Positions 1-9,178 are shown, counted from the stretch's first letter. The stretch is 64,000 bases of DNA from Lachnospiraceae bacterium (GCA_017483735.1 JAFUVF010000042.1:47171-111170), one strand, 5' to 3'. A program made the numbers and translations. Notes: generated from the sequence alone by a model not told the origin.

Positions 1-2
1 TA

Positions 3-1523
3 AGTCCGATTAATGTGCTGATGGTGTTGGAGGATGTAGTAATCGGACTGCCGGATTACGCAGTTGCCATTGATAAGGACAGCATGAAGATTGTTGCTAC
101 CACCGAACTTGGGTATGAAGGCACAAGCATTGAGAATCTGGGATTGGATGCCGAAGATATTAAAGGCCGTTTCAATACGGAATGCTTAATTGGAGGTATG
201 ACATACTATTCGGGAATCGGTGAGACAGCGAAGCTGTACCTTATGCCTCTGGTACAGAGTACGGATAGCTCAATCGCTTTTGCTGCGGCATTGAAGATGG
301 CGCTGCTTGGTGTGATAGCGTACCTGTTTCTTGCGTTTATTGCATTTTTCGGATATGGGAAAGTACCTGTTGTCAAGGAGTCTGAAGGGTGCGAAGGAGC
401 CGTAGCTTCATCCGAAGAGAATGAGGAGAATAAAGGAGAGAAGGAAGAAAAACAGGGGATTATCAGTCATTGGAAGGCTTTCTTTAAGGGCAGGGAGAAT
501 TCGGATAGTAATTTTGAACGGCGTTGGAGGAATCAAAGCTTTGTTCCCGTAGAGGCACAGACGCCTGAAAAGCGGATAGGCGGGGTTATATACCTGCTGC
601 TTTTGGTATTTTCTTCCGTATTTATACTTTTTGAGATATTTTTAATCAGCACCGGGATAAAATCAGAGAATCTGACCGGCTTTTCATACGTGCTTATGGG
701 CAATTGGGACAGGGGCGTTAATCTGTTTTCATTATCCTACTGCCTGTTTCTGCTATGCGTATTGTATGTATTTCGGGTGCTCATCAATCAGATACTATAC
801 CGCATTGCCAGAATGTCGGATTTGCAGCAGGAAACAATTCTGCTTCTCATCCGTAATGCATTAAGATATACCTGTGCCATTATATTCTTGTATCTGGGAC
901 TTGCAAAATTCGGCATAGACACAAGGACCCTCTGGGCTTCGGCCGGTGTGCTTTCCCTGATGGTCGGCTTCGGCGCAAAGGATCTGGTCAGTGATATTAT
1001 CGCCGGGATGTTTATCATCTTTGACGGCACGCTTAAGGTCGGGGATTTTGTTGCAGTAGGAAATTGGTACGGAACCGTACAGAAGATAGGCATCCGCTCT
1101 ACCAGAATTGAATATTTCTCGGAGACTAAAATCTTCAACAATTCCTCACTTCGTGATATCAAGAATTTCTGGGGTAAGGAGGCGCGTGAGGTTATCAAGA
1201 TGCCAATCCCTTACGAGGCGGATCTTCTGGAGATTGAAAAGCTTCTGGAAAAAGAACTGCCGCTTATGACAGAGAGGATTCCGGGAATAAAAACGCCTCC
1301 GTATTATCAGGGCATCGATTCATTTGAGGACAGCTGTATCCTGCTGAGAATAGCTATCTACCCTGATTCCTGGGAGAAAGGGAAAGCGGCTCGTGCTTTA
1401 TACAGGGAGATGAAGCTGCTCTTTGACCGTGAACATATCAGCATCCCATATAATCATGTGGTTGTAAAAAATTACGATGAGAAGGAAGGCACCTACGTGT
1501 TTGGCGACAGGGAAGATCTGTAA
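3..1523 (+). CDS. MscS-family mechanosensitive channel (5' end cut off by window edge)
   Basis: The reading frame is open from base 3, so the true start probably lies upstream; GTG at 15 is only the first possible start visible. The first ~85 residues look like the end of an extracytoplasmic domain. A transmembrane helix (~85-113) and a Glu/Lys-rich linker (~121-146) follow. Three more hydrophobic helices (~187-212, 236-256, 281-301) lead into the MscS core. There a Gly/Ala-rich pore helix contains VGFGAKDLVSD, followed by IIFDGTLKVGDFV, the entry to the beta domain. The C-terminal ~120 residues fit the MscS alpha/beta domain. Known family role: tension-gated release of solutes on osmotic downshock. 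Ends 51 bp before the HAD gene. The extra N-terminal domain suggests a sensor-type or large MscS protein. The family is clear; the extent of the N-terminus is not. Confidence 0.85.
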   Translation, partial: SPINVLMVLEDVVIGLPDYAVAIDKDSMKIVATTELGYEGTSIENLGLDAEDIKGRFNTECLIGGMTYYSGIGETAKLYLMPLVQSTDSSIAFAAALKMALLGVIAYLFLAFIAFFGYGKVPVVKESEGCEGAVASSEENEENKGEKEEKQGIISHWKAFFKGRENSDSNFERRWRNQSFVPVEAQTPEKRIGGVIYLLLLVFSSVFILFEIFLISTGIKSENLTGFSYVLMGNWDRGVNLFSLSYCLFLLCVLYVFRVLINQILYRIARMSDLQQETILLLIRNALRYTCAIIFLYLGLAKFGIDTRTLWASAGVLSLMVGFGAKDLVSDIIAGMFIIFDGTLKVGDFVAVGNWYGTVQKIGIRSTRIEYFSETKIFNNSSLRDIKNFWGKEAREVIKMPIPYEADLLEIEKLLEKELPLMTERIPGIKTPPYYQGIDSFEDSCILLRIAIYPDSWEKGKAARALYREMKLLFDREHISIPYNHVVVKNYDEKEGTYVFGDREDL

Positions 1524-1574
1524 ATCATGGCAGAAAGCGGTAACACTTTTTTCTTTTTTTGAGGAGGAATAAAT

Positions 1575-2207
1575 ATGAACGTATATGATTTTGACAAAAC
1601 AATTTTTCCGGGTGATTGTGCGATAGGTTTTTGCTTTTGGTGCATGAACCGTCATCCCAAGCTCTATTTTACTTTTTTTCCGAAAGCAGTCATAAACCTG
1701 ATTCGGCGAAAGCTTGGCAAAATGCCGGAGTATTTGATGCAGCGCAAGTTTTTCGGATACTTAACGCAGGTCGATGATTTTGATGAACAGATTGAGCGTT
1801 ATTGGGATAAAAATGAGAAAAAAATCTCCGCATGGTATCTGGCGCAGAAGAAACCGGATGACCTTATCATCAGCGCATCGCCAACCTGCATTATAGAACC
1901 GATAGCAAAAAGGCTTGACGTGAACTTTATGGCTACGGAATTTGACCGTGAATACGGAGTGTTCGTCAATAATATGATGTATGCAAAGGAGAAGGCAAAG
2001 TACATCATTGATCACGGTTTTCCTCTGATTGAGAATTTCTACTCCGATTCTCTTGCTGACACACCGCTCGCCCTGTGCGCCGAAAAGGCACATCTGGTAA
2101 TCAATAATGCCAGTACCGTGATTGACTGGCCGAAGCTTGATGACGAAATCAGGGATGAGGTTAAAGAGAAGATTGACACCGGTTGGAACATTCACCTGAA
2201 AGAGTGA
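1575..2207 (+). CDS. HAD-superfamily (IB/SerB-like) phosphatase
   Basis: A 210-residue protein starting at ATG 1575 behind a GAGGAGG ribosome binding site. Motif I is DFDKT (residues 5-9), with D5 as nucleophile and D7 as general acid/base. Motif II is SASPT (100-104). The motif III/IV acid pair lies in YSDSLADTP (156-164). The stretch between motif I and II is helical, as in the type I cap of SerB-like enzymes. Known family role: hydrolysis of phosphomonoesters; the substrate cannot be read from the sequence. The stop lies six bases before the GTG start of the FGGY kinase, so the two are almost certainly co-transcribed. The neighbours (sugar kinase, nucleosidase) suggest a sugar-phosphate substrate, but that is inference. 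Confidence 0.85.
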   Translation: MNVYDFDKTIFPGDCAIGFCFWCMNRHPKLYFTFFPKAVINLIRRKLGKMPEYLMQRKFFGYLTQVDDFDEQIERYWDKNEKKISAWYLAQKKPDDLIISASPTCIIEPIAKRLDVNFMATEFDREYGVFVNNMMYAKEKAKYIIDHGFPLIENFYSDSLADTPLALCAEKAHLVINNASTVIDWPKLDDEIRDEVKEKIDTGWNIHLKE

Positions 2208-2213
2208 GAGCAA

Positions 2214-3803
2214 GTGTATATCATTATTTACGACTTTGGAACCAGCAACGTGAAAACGTGTCTTTTTAAGATTGACTCTGCGATACAGCTTGTGGCAAGC
2301 GCCGTAGCGAGGTATGGTCTTTACATTTCCGAGGATGGAGGAGCGGAACAGGATACGGAGGAATGGTGGGAGGCATTGCGCCTGACCACCCATGAGCTGT
2401 TTGCAAAATCGGAGGTTAAGCCGGAGGAGATTGAAGGGTTGGCATTCTGCTCACAGATGCAGGGAGCGGTATTTGTGGATGAGGACGGGAATGCCTTGAG
2501 ACATCCGATGAACTATCTGGATCAGAAGGGCACTAAAGAGTATAAGGAATGCATGGGAACCGGTTTTATCAAGGTTTCCGGCTGCAGTCTTTACAAGCTT
2601 GTGCGGAATCTGATCGTGAATTACGCCGCATCCACCAGTGCCAAGGATCCGGTCTGGAAGTACAAATGGGTGGAAAACAACGAGCCGGATGTTTTCAGGA
2701 GAATCCATAAATGGCTGGATGTCGGAGATTATCTTGTTTCACGCTGTACGGGCAGAATCGTCAGAACTGCGGATTCCGCATTCGCAACCTTCCTGTATGA
2801 TACACGCAAGGGCAGAGAAGGCTGGAATAAGGGGCTTCTGAAAATGTACAAGGTAAACCCTGAACATATGCCGGAGATTATTGATTGCACGGATATGGCA
2901 GGAAGACTGACGAAGAAGGCCGCATCAGAGCTGGGCTTGATAGAAGGGATTCCTGTTTTCGGAGGAGGCGGGGATACGAGCTTTGTCAATATCGGTGCGG
3001 GATGTGTAGATCCAGGAGATACGCATATCTATGTCGGGACATCGGGATGGGTGTCAACATTTCTGGATTATCAGACGGTTGATCTAAAGGCAATGATTAC
3101 CGGTGTGCTGTCGGCACGAAAGGGGTATTTCAATTATTACGCAGAGCTGGAAACGGCCGGCAAGTGCTTTGAATGGGTCATGGAGCATCTTGCATTGGAT
3201 GAGATAGGAGTTTATCTGGAGCAGACTAAAATTACGGATATAGAAAGCAGATATTTAAGTCTTTATGATTATCTTTCGGAGGAGGTCAGCAAGGCTCCTC
3301 CGGGTGCAAACGGTGTGATTTTTACTCCATGGCTGCATGGGAACCGTTGCCCTTTTGAGGATTCAAAGGCAGGAGGGATGTTCTTCAACTTAAGGATTGA
3401 AAACGGAAAGCGGGATATGATCCGGGCGGTTCTTGAGGGTATTTGTTATCATCTGCGGTGGCTCTTGGAAAGCGAAATGCGTAAGGTAAAGACCTCCGAA
3501 ACCATCCGTTTTGTCGGAGGGGGGGCGCTGTCGCCGGTTACCTGCCAGATGTTGGCTGATATTACCGGCAGAAGGATAGAGACTGTAAATAATACGCAGG
3601 AGGTTGGCGCAATCGGCACTGCGCTTGTTGTAGCAGCAGGAATCAGAGGAGATGATGTGTTCAAGCTTTCACGCCAGCTTGTCAAAGCCGCTCATGTCTA
3701 TGTTCCCGACTCCGGAAACAAAGAGATATATGAGAGAAATTACAGAGTATTTAAAAGGCTCTATAAGAATAATGCCTTGAGCTTTAACGAGCTGAACGGT
3801 TGA
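2214..3803 (+). CDS. FGGY-family carbohydrate kinase (xylulokinase-like)
   Basis: A 529-residue protein with a GTG start six bases after the HAD stop. The N-terminal ATPase lobe opens with YDFGTSNVK, the phosphate-1 loop of the actin/hexokinase fold. A central FGGGGDTSFVNIGAG and a C-terminal VGGGALSPVTCQMLADITG match the FGGY signature and adenosine-binding region; EVGAIGTALVVAAG lies near the end. Length (about 500) and domain order are typical of XylB/GlpK/RhaB relatives. The enzyme should phosphorylate a sugar or polyol with ATP in the cytoplasm; the substrate is not evident. There is no transporter or isomerase beside it. The downstream gene is a nucleosidase, and the kinase stop codon lies 33 bases before its ATG. 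Which pentose or polyol it uses is open. Confidence 0.87.
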   Translation: MYIIIYDFGTSNVKTCLFKIDSAIQLVASAVARYGLYISEDGGAEQDTEEWWEALRLTTHELFAKSEVKPEEIEGLAFCSQMQGAVFVDEDGNALRHPMNYLDQKGTKEYKECMGTGFIKVSGCSLYKLVRNLIVNYAASTSAKDPVWKYKWVENNEPDVFRRIHKWLDVGDYLVSRCTGRIVRTADSAFATFLYDTRKGREGWNKGLLKMYKVNPEHMPEIIDCTDMAGRLTKKAASELGLIEGIPVFGGGGDTSFVNIGAGCVDPGDTHIYVGTSGWVSTFLDYQTVDLKAMITGVLSARKGYFNYYAELETAGKCFEWVMEHLALDEIGVYLEQTKITDIESRYLSLYDYLSEEVSKAPPGANGVIFTPWLHGNRCPFEDSKAGGMFFNLRIENGKRDMIRAVLEGICYHLRWLLESEMRKVKTSETIRFVGGGALSPVTCQMLADITGRRIETVNNTQEVGAIGTALVVAAGIRGDDVFKLSRQLVKAAHVYVPDSGNKEIYERNYRVFKRLYKNNALSFNELNG

Positions 3804-3835
3804 AGTTGATGAAAATGAGAGAAGAGGAGCGTTTT

Positions 3836-4618
3836 ATGAAAAAGAAAAAAATTTCTACAATTATCATTCTGACAGTGCTTGTATGCATCCTGCTTGCCGG
3901 CTGCGGACAAAGAGAGGTACCGCAGGCAATAGGGATTATCGGCGCAATGGATGAAGAAGTCAGTCTGTTAAAGGAAGCAGCTGATATTAAAAGCACAACC
4001 AAGATTGCGGGCATGGAGTTCTGCGAGGGTACTATTGAAGGAAAGAATGTTGTAATAGTACAATGCGGAATGGGTAAGGTTAATGCAGGAATATGCGCAA
4101 ACACACTGATTAATAATTTTAACTGCACCAAAATTATTAACACAGGAGTTGCAGGTTCTCTTGATAATCAGATAGATATCGGCGACATTGTCGTATCGGT
4201 TGATGCTGTGCAGCACGATTTTACCGTAGAGGCAATCGGATTTGCGAAGGGAGAAATTCCCTATACAGGGCTGTATGCATTCCCGGCAGATGAGGCTATG
4301 CGTGCGGCAGCAGTAGATGCGGTACGGGAAGCAGCCCCGGAAATTCAAGTTTTTGAAGGAAGAATTTGTTCAGGAGATCAGTTTATTTCTGAAAGGGAAC
4401 AGAAGGACACAATCATTTCCAATTTCGGCGGTCTATGCTGTGAGATGGAAGGCGCTGCTATCGCACAGGCGTGCTATTTGAACAACACACCGTTTGTGGT
4501 GCTTCGCGCTATTTCAGACAAGGCGGATGGATTACACAACGTCGAATATGAAACCTTTAAGGAGGAAGCAGCTGCCAATTGTGCAAAGAGCGTTTTGGCA
4601 ATGATTAAAAAACTATAA
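3836..4618 (+). CDS. mtnN: 5'-methylthioadenosine/S-adenosylhomocysteine nucleosidase, predicted lipoprotein
   Basis: The start is ATG 3836 (GAGGAG just upstream), giving 260 residues and a clean type II signal peptide: four lysines, a hydrophobic stretch and the lipobox LLAGC with Cys23. The mature part is a full MTA/SAH nucleosidase: GIIGAMDEE near residue 36-41 with the conserved Glu, NTGVAGSL (102-109), CEMEGAA with Glu205, and RAISDKAD with the catalytic Asp228. The known reaction releases adenine from 5'-methylthioadenosine, S-adenosylhomocysteine or 5'-deoxyadenosine. The family is normally cytosolic; a lipid-anchored version should act outside the membrane. Borrelia Bgp is a known exported relative. 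It ends an operon with a HAD phosphatase and FGGY kinase. Enzyme assignment is firm, localisation is predicted. Confidence 0.9.
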   Translation: MKKKKISTIIILTVLVCILLAGCGQREVPQAIGIIGAMDEEVSLLKEAADIKSTTKIAGMEFCEGTIEGKNVVIVQCGMGKVNAGICANTLINNFNCTKIINTGVAGSLDNQIDIGDIVVSVDAVQHDFTVEAIGFAKGEIPYTGLYAFPADEAMRAAAVDAVREAAPEIQVFEGRICSGDQFISEREQKDTIISNFGGLCCEMEGAAIAQACYLNNTPFVVLRAISDKADGLHNVEYETFKEEAAANCAKSVLAMIKKL

Positions 4619-4664
4619 TAGGTAAAGTCCTGGAAAAACTGAAGCTTGATAGGAGGATAAAAGC

Positions 4665-5612
4665 ATGGACACATTCAGAACGGCTTTTGAAGCAAATGTA
4701 CTCAAATTCAGAGACAAATATGCGATAAAGGATCCGGAGTCAGGACAGAGTCTGACCTATGAGGAGCTTGACATAAAGGCCAGGAAAATAGCCGCAAAGC
4801 TTCGGAATGACGGCGTAAATAAGTCTGATGCAGTGGCAATCGTACTGCCGCACAGTATAGAGTTTATTGCATCCATGCTTGCGGTCGCAAAGCTCGGCGC
4901 AGCATTCGCACCGTTAAATGCGGCATATCCTCCGGACAGGCTTGAATATATTTACAATGACTGCAGGGCGAAGGTGGTAATCACGCCGGATTATCTAAAG
5001 GATACGGCGGACTGCACGCCAATTTCCGGGAGCGTATCCATCACACCAGAGGATTCGGCAGTTTTGGTCTATACCTCCGGTTCCACGGGAAATCCCAAGG
5101 GTGTGATGATGAAGCATGTCTGTGTCGTAAACTGCGTCTATCCGCATCCTGTAAACGAGCACTACTATGTAATCAAAAACCAGGTCAAGGCGATACTTGC
5201 CGTAACGACAGTATCCTTTGATATGTCCTTTCAGGAAACGGCAGGAGCGCTCTTAAACGGTAAGACTTTGGTGTTTGCAAACGAGGAGGAATTAAACGAC
5301 CCGAGGAAGCTGACGGCTCTGTTTGAGCAGACCGGGGCGAATTGCTTTGATGCAACGCCTTCAAGGCTTATGCAATATATGGAGTATGCTCCTTTCAGAG
5401 AGGCGCTTTCTAAGTGCTGTCTTGTGATGGCAGGGGGAGAGGGAGTTCCCCAGACCCTGCTTGAAAACCTGCAAAAGGTTCTCCCGCCCAATGCGCATAT
5501 TGAAAACACATATGGACCGACGGAGACTACAATGGCATGCAACGGCGCAAAAGTTTATCACATATTCAGGCAGAAGAGTGTACCGCTCCGGCGACTATGC
5601 AAAGTGGGATAA
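4665..5612 (+). CDS. Broken NRPS-like gene, part 1: N-terminal adenylation domain
   Basis: Starts at ATG 4665 behind AGGAGG and codes for the first ~296 residues of an AMP-forming amino-acid adenylation domain. Visible core motifs are the LTYEELD region near residue 25-30, the phosphate loop YTSGSTGNPKG near 135-145, and TYGPTETT (282-289, motif A5). Directly after A5 the frame runs into nonsense (about 19 residues) and stops. The next recognisable motif, A7 (YRSGD), lies in another frame only about 20 codons further on. The ~55-65 residues holding motif A6, which normally separate A5 from A7, are absent. The gene therefore carries an internal deletion that also shifts the frame. Residues 1-296 alone could not adenylate a substrate. 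An assembly error is the main alternative. Confidence 0.8.
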   Translation: MDTFRTAFEANVLKFRDKYAIKDPESGQSLTYEELDIKARKIAAKLRNDGVNKSDAVAIVLPHSIEFIASMLAVAKLGAAFAPLNAAYPPDRLEYIYNDCRAKVVITPDYLKDTADCTPISGSVSITPEDSAVLVYTSGSTGNPKGVMMKHVCVVNCVYPHPVNEHYYVIKNQVKAILAVTTVSFDMSFQETAGALLNGKTLVFANEEELNDPRKLTALFEQTGANCFDATPSRLMQYMEYAPFREALSKCCLVMAGGEGVPQTLLENLQKVLPPNAHIENTYGPTETTMACNGAKVYHIFRQKSVPLRRLCKVG

Positions 5613-7413
5613 TGATGGAAATGTGCTGATTCTCGGACGTATGGACAATCAGGTAAAGCTCCGGGGACTTAGGATAGAGCTTTCAGAGATTGAGGGGCTG
5701 ATGGAGGAGCAGGACGGAATCATAAGGGCAGTTGCCGCCGTCAGGAGGTTAAACGGACAGGATAATCTCTGCGCATGGTTTACCGCAAAAAAAGAAATTG
5801 ACTTACATGCCCTTAAGGACGCTCTTTCAAAGAAGCTTACCCATTATATGGTTCCTGCTGCGCTTATGCAGGTTGATGCCATACCCATAACCTTAAACGG
5901 CAAAACGGACTTAAAGGCACTGCCTGAGCCCGCCACAATGGAGCAGGGAGGCTACGAGCCGCCCGCAAACGAGCTTGAGCGCTTTTTCTGCTCTCTTTTT
6001 GAAAAGGTGCTAAAGCTTGACAGAGTCGGCGCATTGGATGATTTCTTCGCCATCGGGGGCACAAGCCTTGCGGCAACCAGTATAATGATTGAAGCGACGG
6101 ATGCAGGATATAAGCTTAAATACAGTGACGTGTTTAAATACAAAACACCAAGAGAGCTTGCCTCCATTTTCTCAAATGAGGAGGAGGTACCGGCTAAAAC
6201 GCTTGGAACCCTTAGCTTTGACAGAAGAGATTACACAAAGATCAATGAGGTCTTATCAAAGAACACCATATCCTCCTTCCAGACCGGAAATAAACGGGAG
6301 ATCGGGAATATACTGCTTACCGGTGCGACAGGCTATATGGGTATCCATGTGCTTGCGGAGTACCTGCGGACGGAAGAAGGAAAAGCATACTGCCTTGTGA
6401 GAAAGGGCAGATTTGACAGTGCCCAAAAGCGGCTCAAAAATATGCTGTTCTACTATTTCGGCGACGAGTTTGCAAATGATAGCAAAAGAATTGAGGCTGT
6501 CGACGGCGATGTGACGGATTATGCTGCCTTTGAGGCGCTTAGGAAGCTCCCTGTCGACACGGTATTCAACTGCGCCGCCAACGTAAAGCATTTTTCAAGT
6601 GGAACTGACATTGAGGATATCAATGTGGGCGGAGCGCTCAACTGCATCCGTTTCTGCGAGGAAACGGGCGCACGCCTCATTCATTTCTCCACGACCTCAG
6701 TGGCGGGAGCGTTGATTGTTTCAAGTCCTTCGGAGATTCGTGCGCTTGACGAAAAGAGCCTTTATTTCGGACAGGTGCTTGAAAATCAATATACATCCTC
6801 AAAGATGCAGGCGGAGATTGAGGTGCTTTCTGCTGTGGCGGATAAGGAACTGTATGCCAAGGTTATCCGTGTGGGAACTCTTGCGGCTAGGGAATCGGAC
6901 GGAGAATTCCAGATTAACTTCCTAAGCAACAGCTCCATGGGAAGATTAAGGAGCTTTGCAATACTTAAGAAATTCCCATATATGATGTTGAACAGTCCTC
7001 TCAGGATGGGGCCTATTGATATCAGTGCAAAGAGCTTTCTGCACCTTTCCAGAACCCCGAAGGAGTGTACTGTTTTCCACGCAATCAACAGCCATGTGAT
7101 CCCCATGATTGATGTGATACGGATTATGAACGAGTGCGGTATGGAGATAGCATTGGTCGAGGACAGGGAGTTTGAACAGGCGCTTTTGGAGGCGGAAAAG
7201 GATCCAAGGAAGGCTGCCATCTTCCAGAGCATGCTTGCTTATCAGGGAATGAACGGGAATGCAGTGCCGGTACAGGTAAAATGTGAGTATTCGGCGCAGG
7301 TACTGGGTCGAATAGGATTTTACTGGAACGCCACGGACAGAGAGTATATCAGGAAATTTATCGAAGGTTTGTCAGGGCTTGGATTCTTTGACGAAGACAA
7401 TCTTTATCGATAG
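5461..7413 (+). CDS. Broken NRPS-like gene, part 2: adenylation C-terminus, carrier domain, thioester reductase
   Basis: Continuation of the same gene in another frame; real homology begins near 5570, so the TTG at 5461 is a nominal start with no ribosome binding site. Order: VYRSGDYAKW (A7) and LRGLRIELSEIE (A8) near residues 40-77; NGKTDL with the A10 lysine (~146-150); a carrier domain with DDFFAIGGTSLAA and Ser202 as the 4'-phosphopantetheine site; then a thioester-reductase Rossmann domain with GATGYMG (288-294), HFSTTSV and the YTSSK catalytic Tyr/Lys pair. An intact A-T-R enzyme of this family activates a carboxylate, holds it as a thioester and releases it with NAD(P)H as an aldehyde or alcohol. 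Ends 19 bp before the MATE exporter, its likely operon partner. Confidence 0.8.
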   Translation: MKTCKRFSRPMRILKTHMDRRRLQWHATAQKFITYSGRRVYRSGDYAKWDNDGNVLILGRMDNQVKLRGLRIELSEIEGLMEEQDGIIRAVAAVRRLNGQDNLCAWFTAKKEIDLHALKDALSKKLTHYMVPAALMQVDAIPITLNGKTDLKALPEPATMEQGGYEPPANELERFFCSLFEKVLKLDRVGALDDFFAIGGTSLAATSIMIEATDAGYKLKYSDVFKYKTPRELASIFSNEEEVPAKTLGTLSFDRRDYTKINEVLSKNTISSFQTGNKREIGNILLTGATGYMGIHVLAEYLRTEEGKAYCLVRKGRFDSAQKRLKNMLFYYFGDEFANDSKRIEAVDGDVTDYAAFEALRKLPVDTVFNCAANVKHFSSGTDIEDINVGGALNCIRFCEETGARLIHFSTTSVAGALIVSSPSEIRALDEKSLYFGQVLENQYTSSKMQAEIEVLSAVADKELYAKVIRVGTLAARESDGEFQINFLSNSSMGRLRSFAILKKFPYMMLNSPLRMGPIDISAKSFLHLSRTPKECTVFHAINSHVIPMIDVIRIMNECGMEIALVEDREFEQALLEAEKDPRKAAIFQSMLAYQGMNGNAVPVQVKCEYSAQVLGRIGFYWNATDREYIRKFIEGLSGLGFFDEDNLYR

Positions 7414-7432
7414 GGAAGGGTTTAGGTAAGCT

Positions 7433-9178
7433 ATGGAGAGAACATATAAGCTCGTAAAGGAGAAGTTTTCGGTAAACTTCCTTGCAACCTTGGGAATGGC
7501 AAGCAGTATTGCCATCGCATCCATTATAGATATGATTATGGTCGGCAATTTCCTGGGAGGTTCGGCGCTTGCGGCACTGAATCTGAACAGTCCGGTCATC
7601 TGTATCATCAATGTCGTATTCGGGTTCTTTGTTTTCGGGGGAAATACACTGGCGGTTACCCTTAAAGCGGAGAGAAATCAAGACGGAGCAAACAGGGCTT
7701 TCTCCGTTTCCATTGTGTTTGGAACTCTTGTTATGGGCATCATCGCATTTTTGGGGATCATTTTCAGGTCTTATGTCGCAGGGATGCTTTGCAGAAATAA
7801 CGAAGAGCTTCTTCCCTTCGTTATGGGGTATCTGGTTCCGCTTCTGATCACGGGAGTATTGGCAATTCCGGTAAACGGAACCTGCGCATATGTGCGGGTG
7901 GACGATTTGCAGAGGCTTGCGCTTACGGTTCCCATCGTAAGTAATATTGTAAATCTTTTGTTCGATTACATTTTTATGGGAATCCTGCATTTGGGAATTG
8001 CCGGCGCCGGATGGGCTACAAATGTAGGGTATGCGGCCGGAATACTTTGCCTGTCTCAGTATTTTGTGTCAAAGAAGCGAAGCTTCTATTTCTCATTTGG
8101 GGGATTGACAGACCTTGGAATGATCAGGGAAACACTTAAAACGGGACTTGCATCTGCATTGGTGGACGCATGCCTGTTTATTCAGTCGCTTACAATGAAC
8201 CTTATTATTGTATCCGCATTTGGCGCAATAGGAGCGCAGGTCGCAGCCGTTGCGCTTTCCGCACAAAACATTGCGGCTATATTCTACAAGGGAACCACCC
8301 AGACAATGTTACCTGTAGGAGGCGCTCTGTATGGGGAAAAGGATTATACAGGTCTTCGGGAGGTAATGAAATCGGGCTTTGTGATGACGGAAATATTCAT
8401 GCTTGTGATAGTGGCGCTTCTTGAAATATTTGCAATACCCTTCGGGATTGTATTCGGCGTATCGTCCCCGGAGGCAAAAGAGCTTGTAGGATATGCATTT
8501 CGCTTATATATTCTAAGCTTTCCCTTTGTAGGTGCAAAGGAGTGTCTTCGCGTCGTCCTGCAGTCTACAAATCGTAAGAATGCGGCATCATGGCTTACGG
8601 GATTGTCCGGAACCGTATGCTTTGTACCGGTAATCTGGGTATTGGCGGTGACTATTCCGATGCTCCTTTGGACATCCTCCGCTATAGCCGCTATTCTTTC
8701 AATATGCGGCTGCCTTGTCTGTTTGCGATTTTTGGCAAAAAAGAAAACAGAAGCAGAGGGGATTCTTATTCCCAAGGCGACAGGGGATGTAAAGACCTTT
8801 GAATTTTCCATAAAAAATACTATTGCTGATGCAGAGAGCGCATCCGTAAGGATGATCAATCTCTGTCGGGAAAACGGTCTGGAGGAAAGATATGCCAATT
8901 ATTTCGGCATCGCTGTGGAAGAGATGCGCACGAATATTGCCAGATACGCATATAAGGATAAGGAAAGCGCCGCAGACATCTTTTTGGGGATTGATAAAAA
9001 GGAGCTGTTGTTACGTATCCGTGACAATGGCGTAATCTTTAACCCGACTGAATTCGTGGATGACGGCGGTACGGAAATTACCGGACTTAAGTTTCTAAAA
9101 ATGCTGCCTGTCAAGGCGGAATACAACAGGGTGCTTGGCTTTAACAATACAATAATCTCGATTGTGCGGGATTTATAG
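7433..9178 (+). CDS. MATE-family exporter fused to an RsbW-like HATPase domain
   Basis: 581 residues. The first ~435 form the twelve hydrophobic helices of a MATE-type Na+/H+ antiporter (for example IIDMIMVGNFLGGSALAAL near the start). About residues 450-581 form a soluble GHKL ATPase domain of the anti-sigma/serine-kinase type: an N-box-like FGIAVEEMRTNIARYAY, a G1-like IRDNGVIFNP and a GGTEITGLKFL segment. Transporters of this family normally end near 450-460 residues, so the tail is a true fusion. MATE proteins export small organic molecules; the tail may sense nucleotide or bind a partner, which is inference. It follows the A-T-R enzyme by 19 bp and probably exports its product. Compare the second MATE at 61327, whose tail is decayed. 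Confidence 0.88.
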   Translation: MERTYKLVKEKFSVNFLATLGMASSIAIASIIDMIMVGNFLGGSALAALNLNSPVICIINVVFGFFVFGGNTLAVTLKAERNQDGANRAFSVSIVFGTLVMGIIAFLGIIFRSYVAGMLCRNNEELLPFVMGYLVPLLITGVLAIPVNGTCAYVRVDDLQRLALTVPIVSNIVNLLFDYIFMGILHLGIAGAGWATNVGYAAGILCLSQYFVSKKRSFYFSFGGLTDLGMIRETLKTGLASALVDACLFIQSLTMNLIIVSAFGAIGAQVAAVALSAQNIAAIFYKGTTQTMLPVGGALYGEKDYTGLREVMKSGFVMTEIFMLVIVALLEIFAIPFGIVFGVSSPEAKELVGYAFRLYILSFPFVGAKECLRVVLQSTNRKNAASWLTGLSGTVCFVPVIWVLAVTIPMLLWTSSAIAAILSICGCLVCLRFLAKKKTEAEGILIPKATGDVKTFEFSIKNTIADAESASVRMINLCRENGLEERYANYFGIAVEEMRTNIARYAYKDKESAADIFLGIDKKELLLRIRDNGVIFNPTEFVDDGGTEITGLKFLKMLPVKAEYNRVLGFNNTIISIVRDL

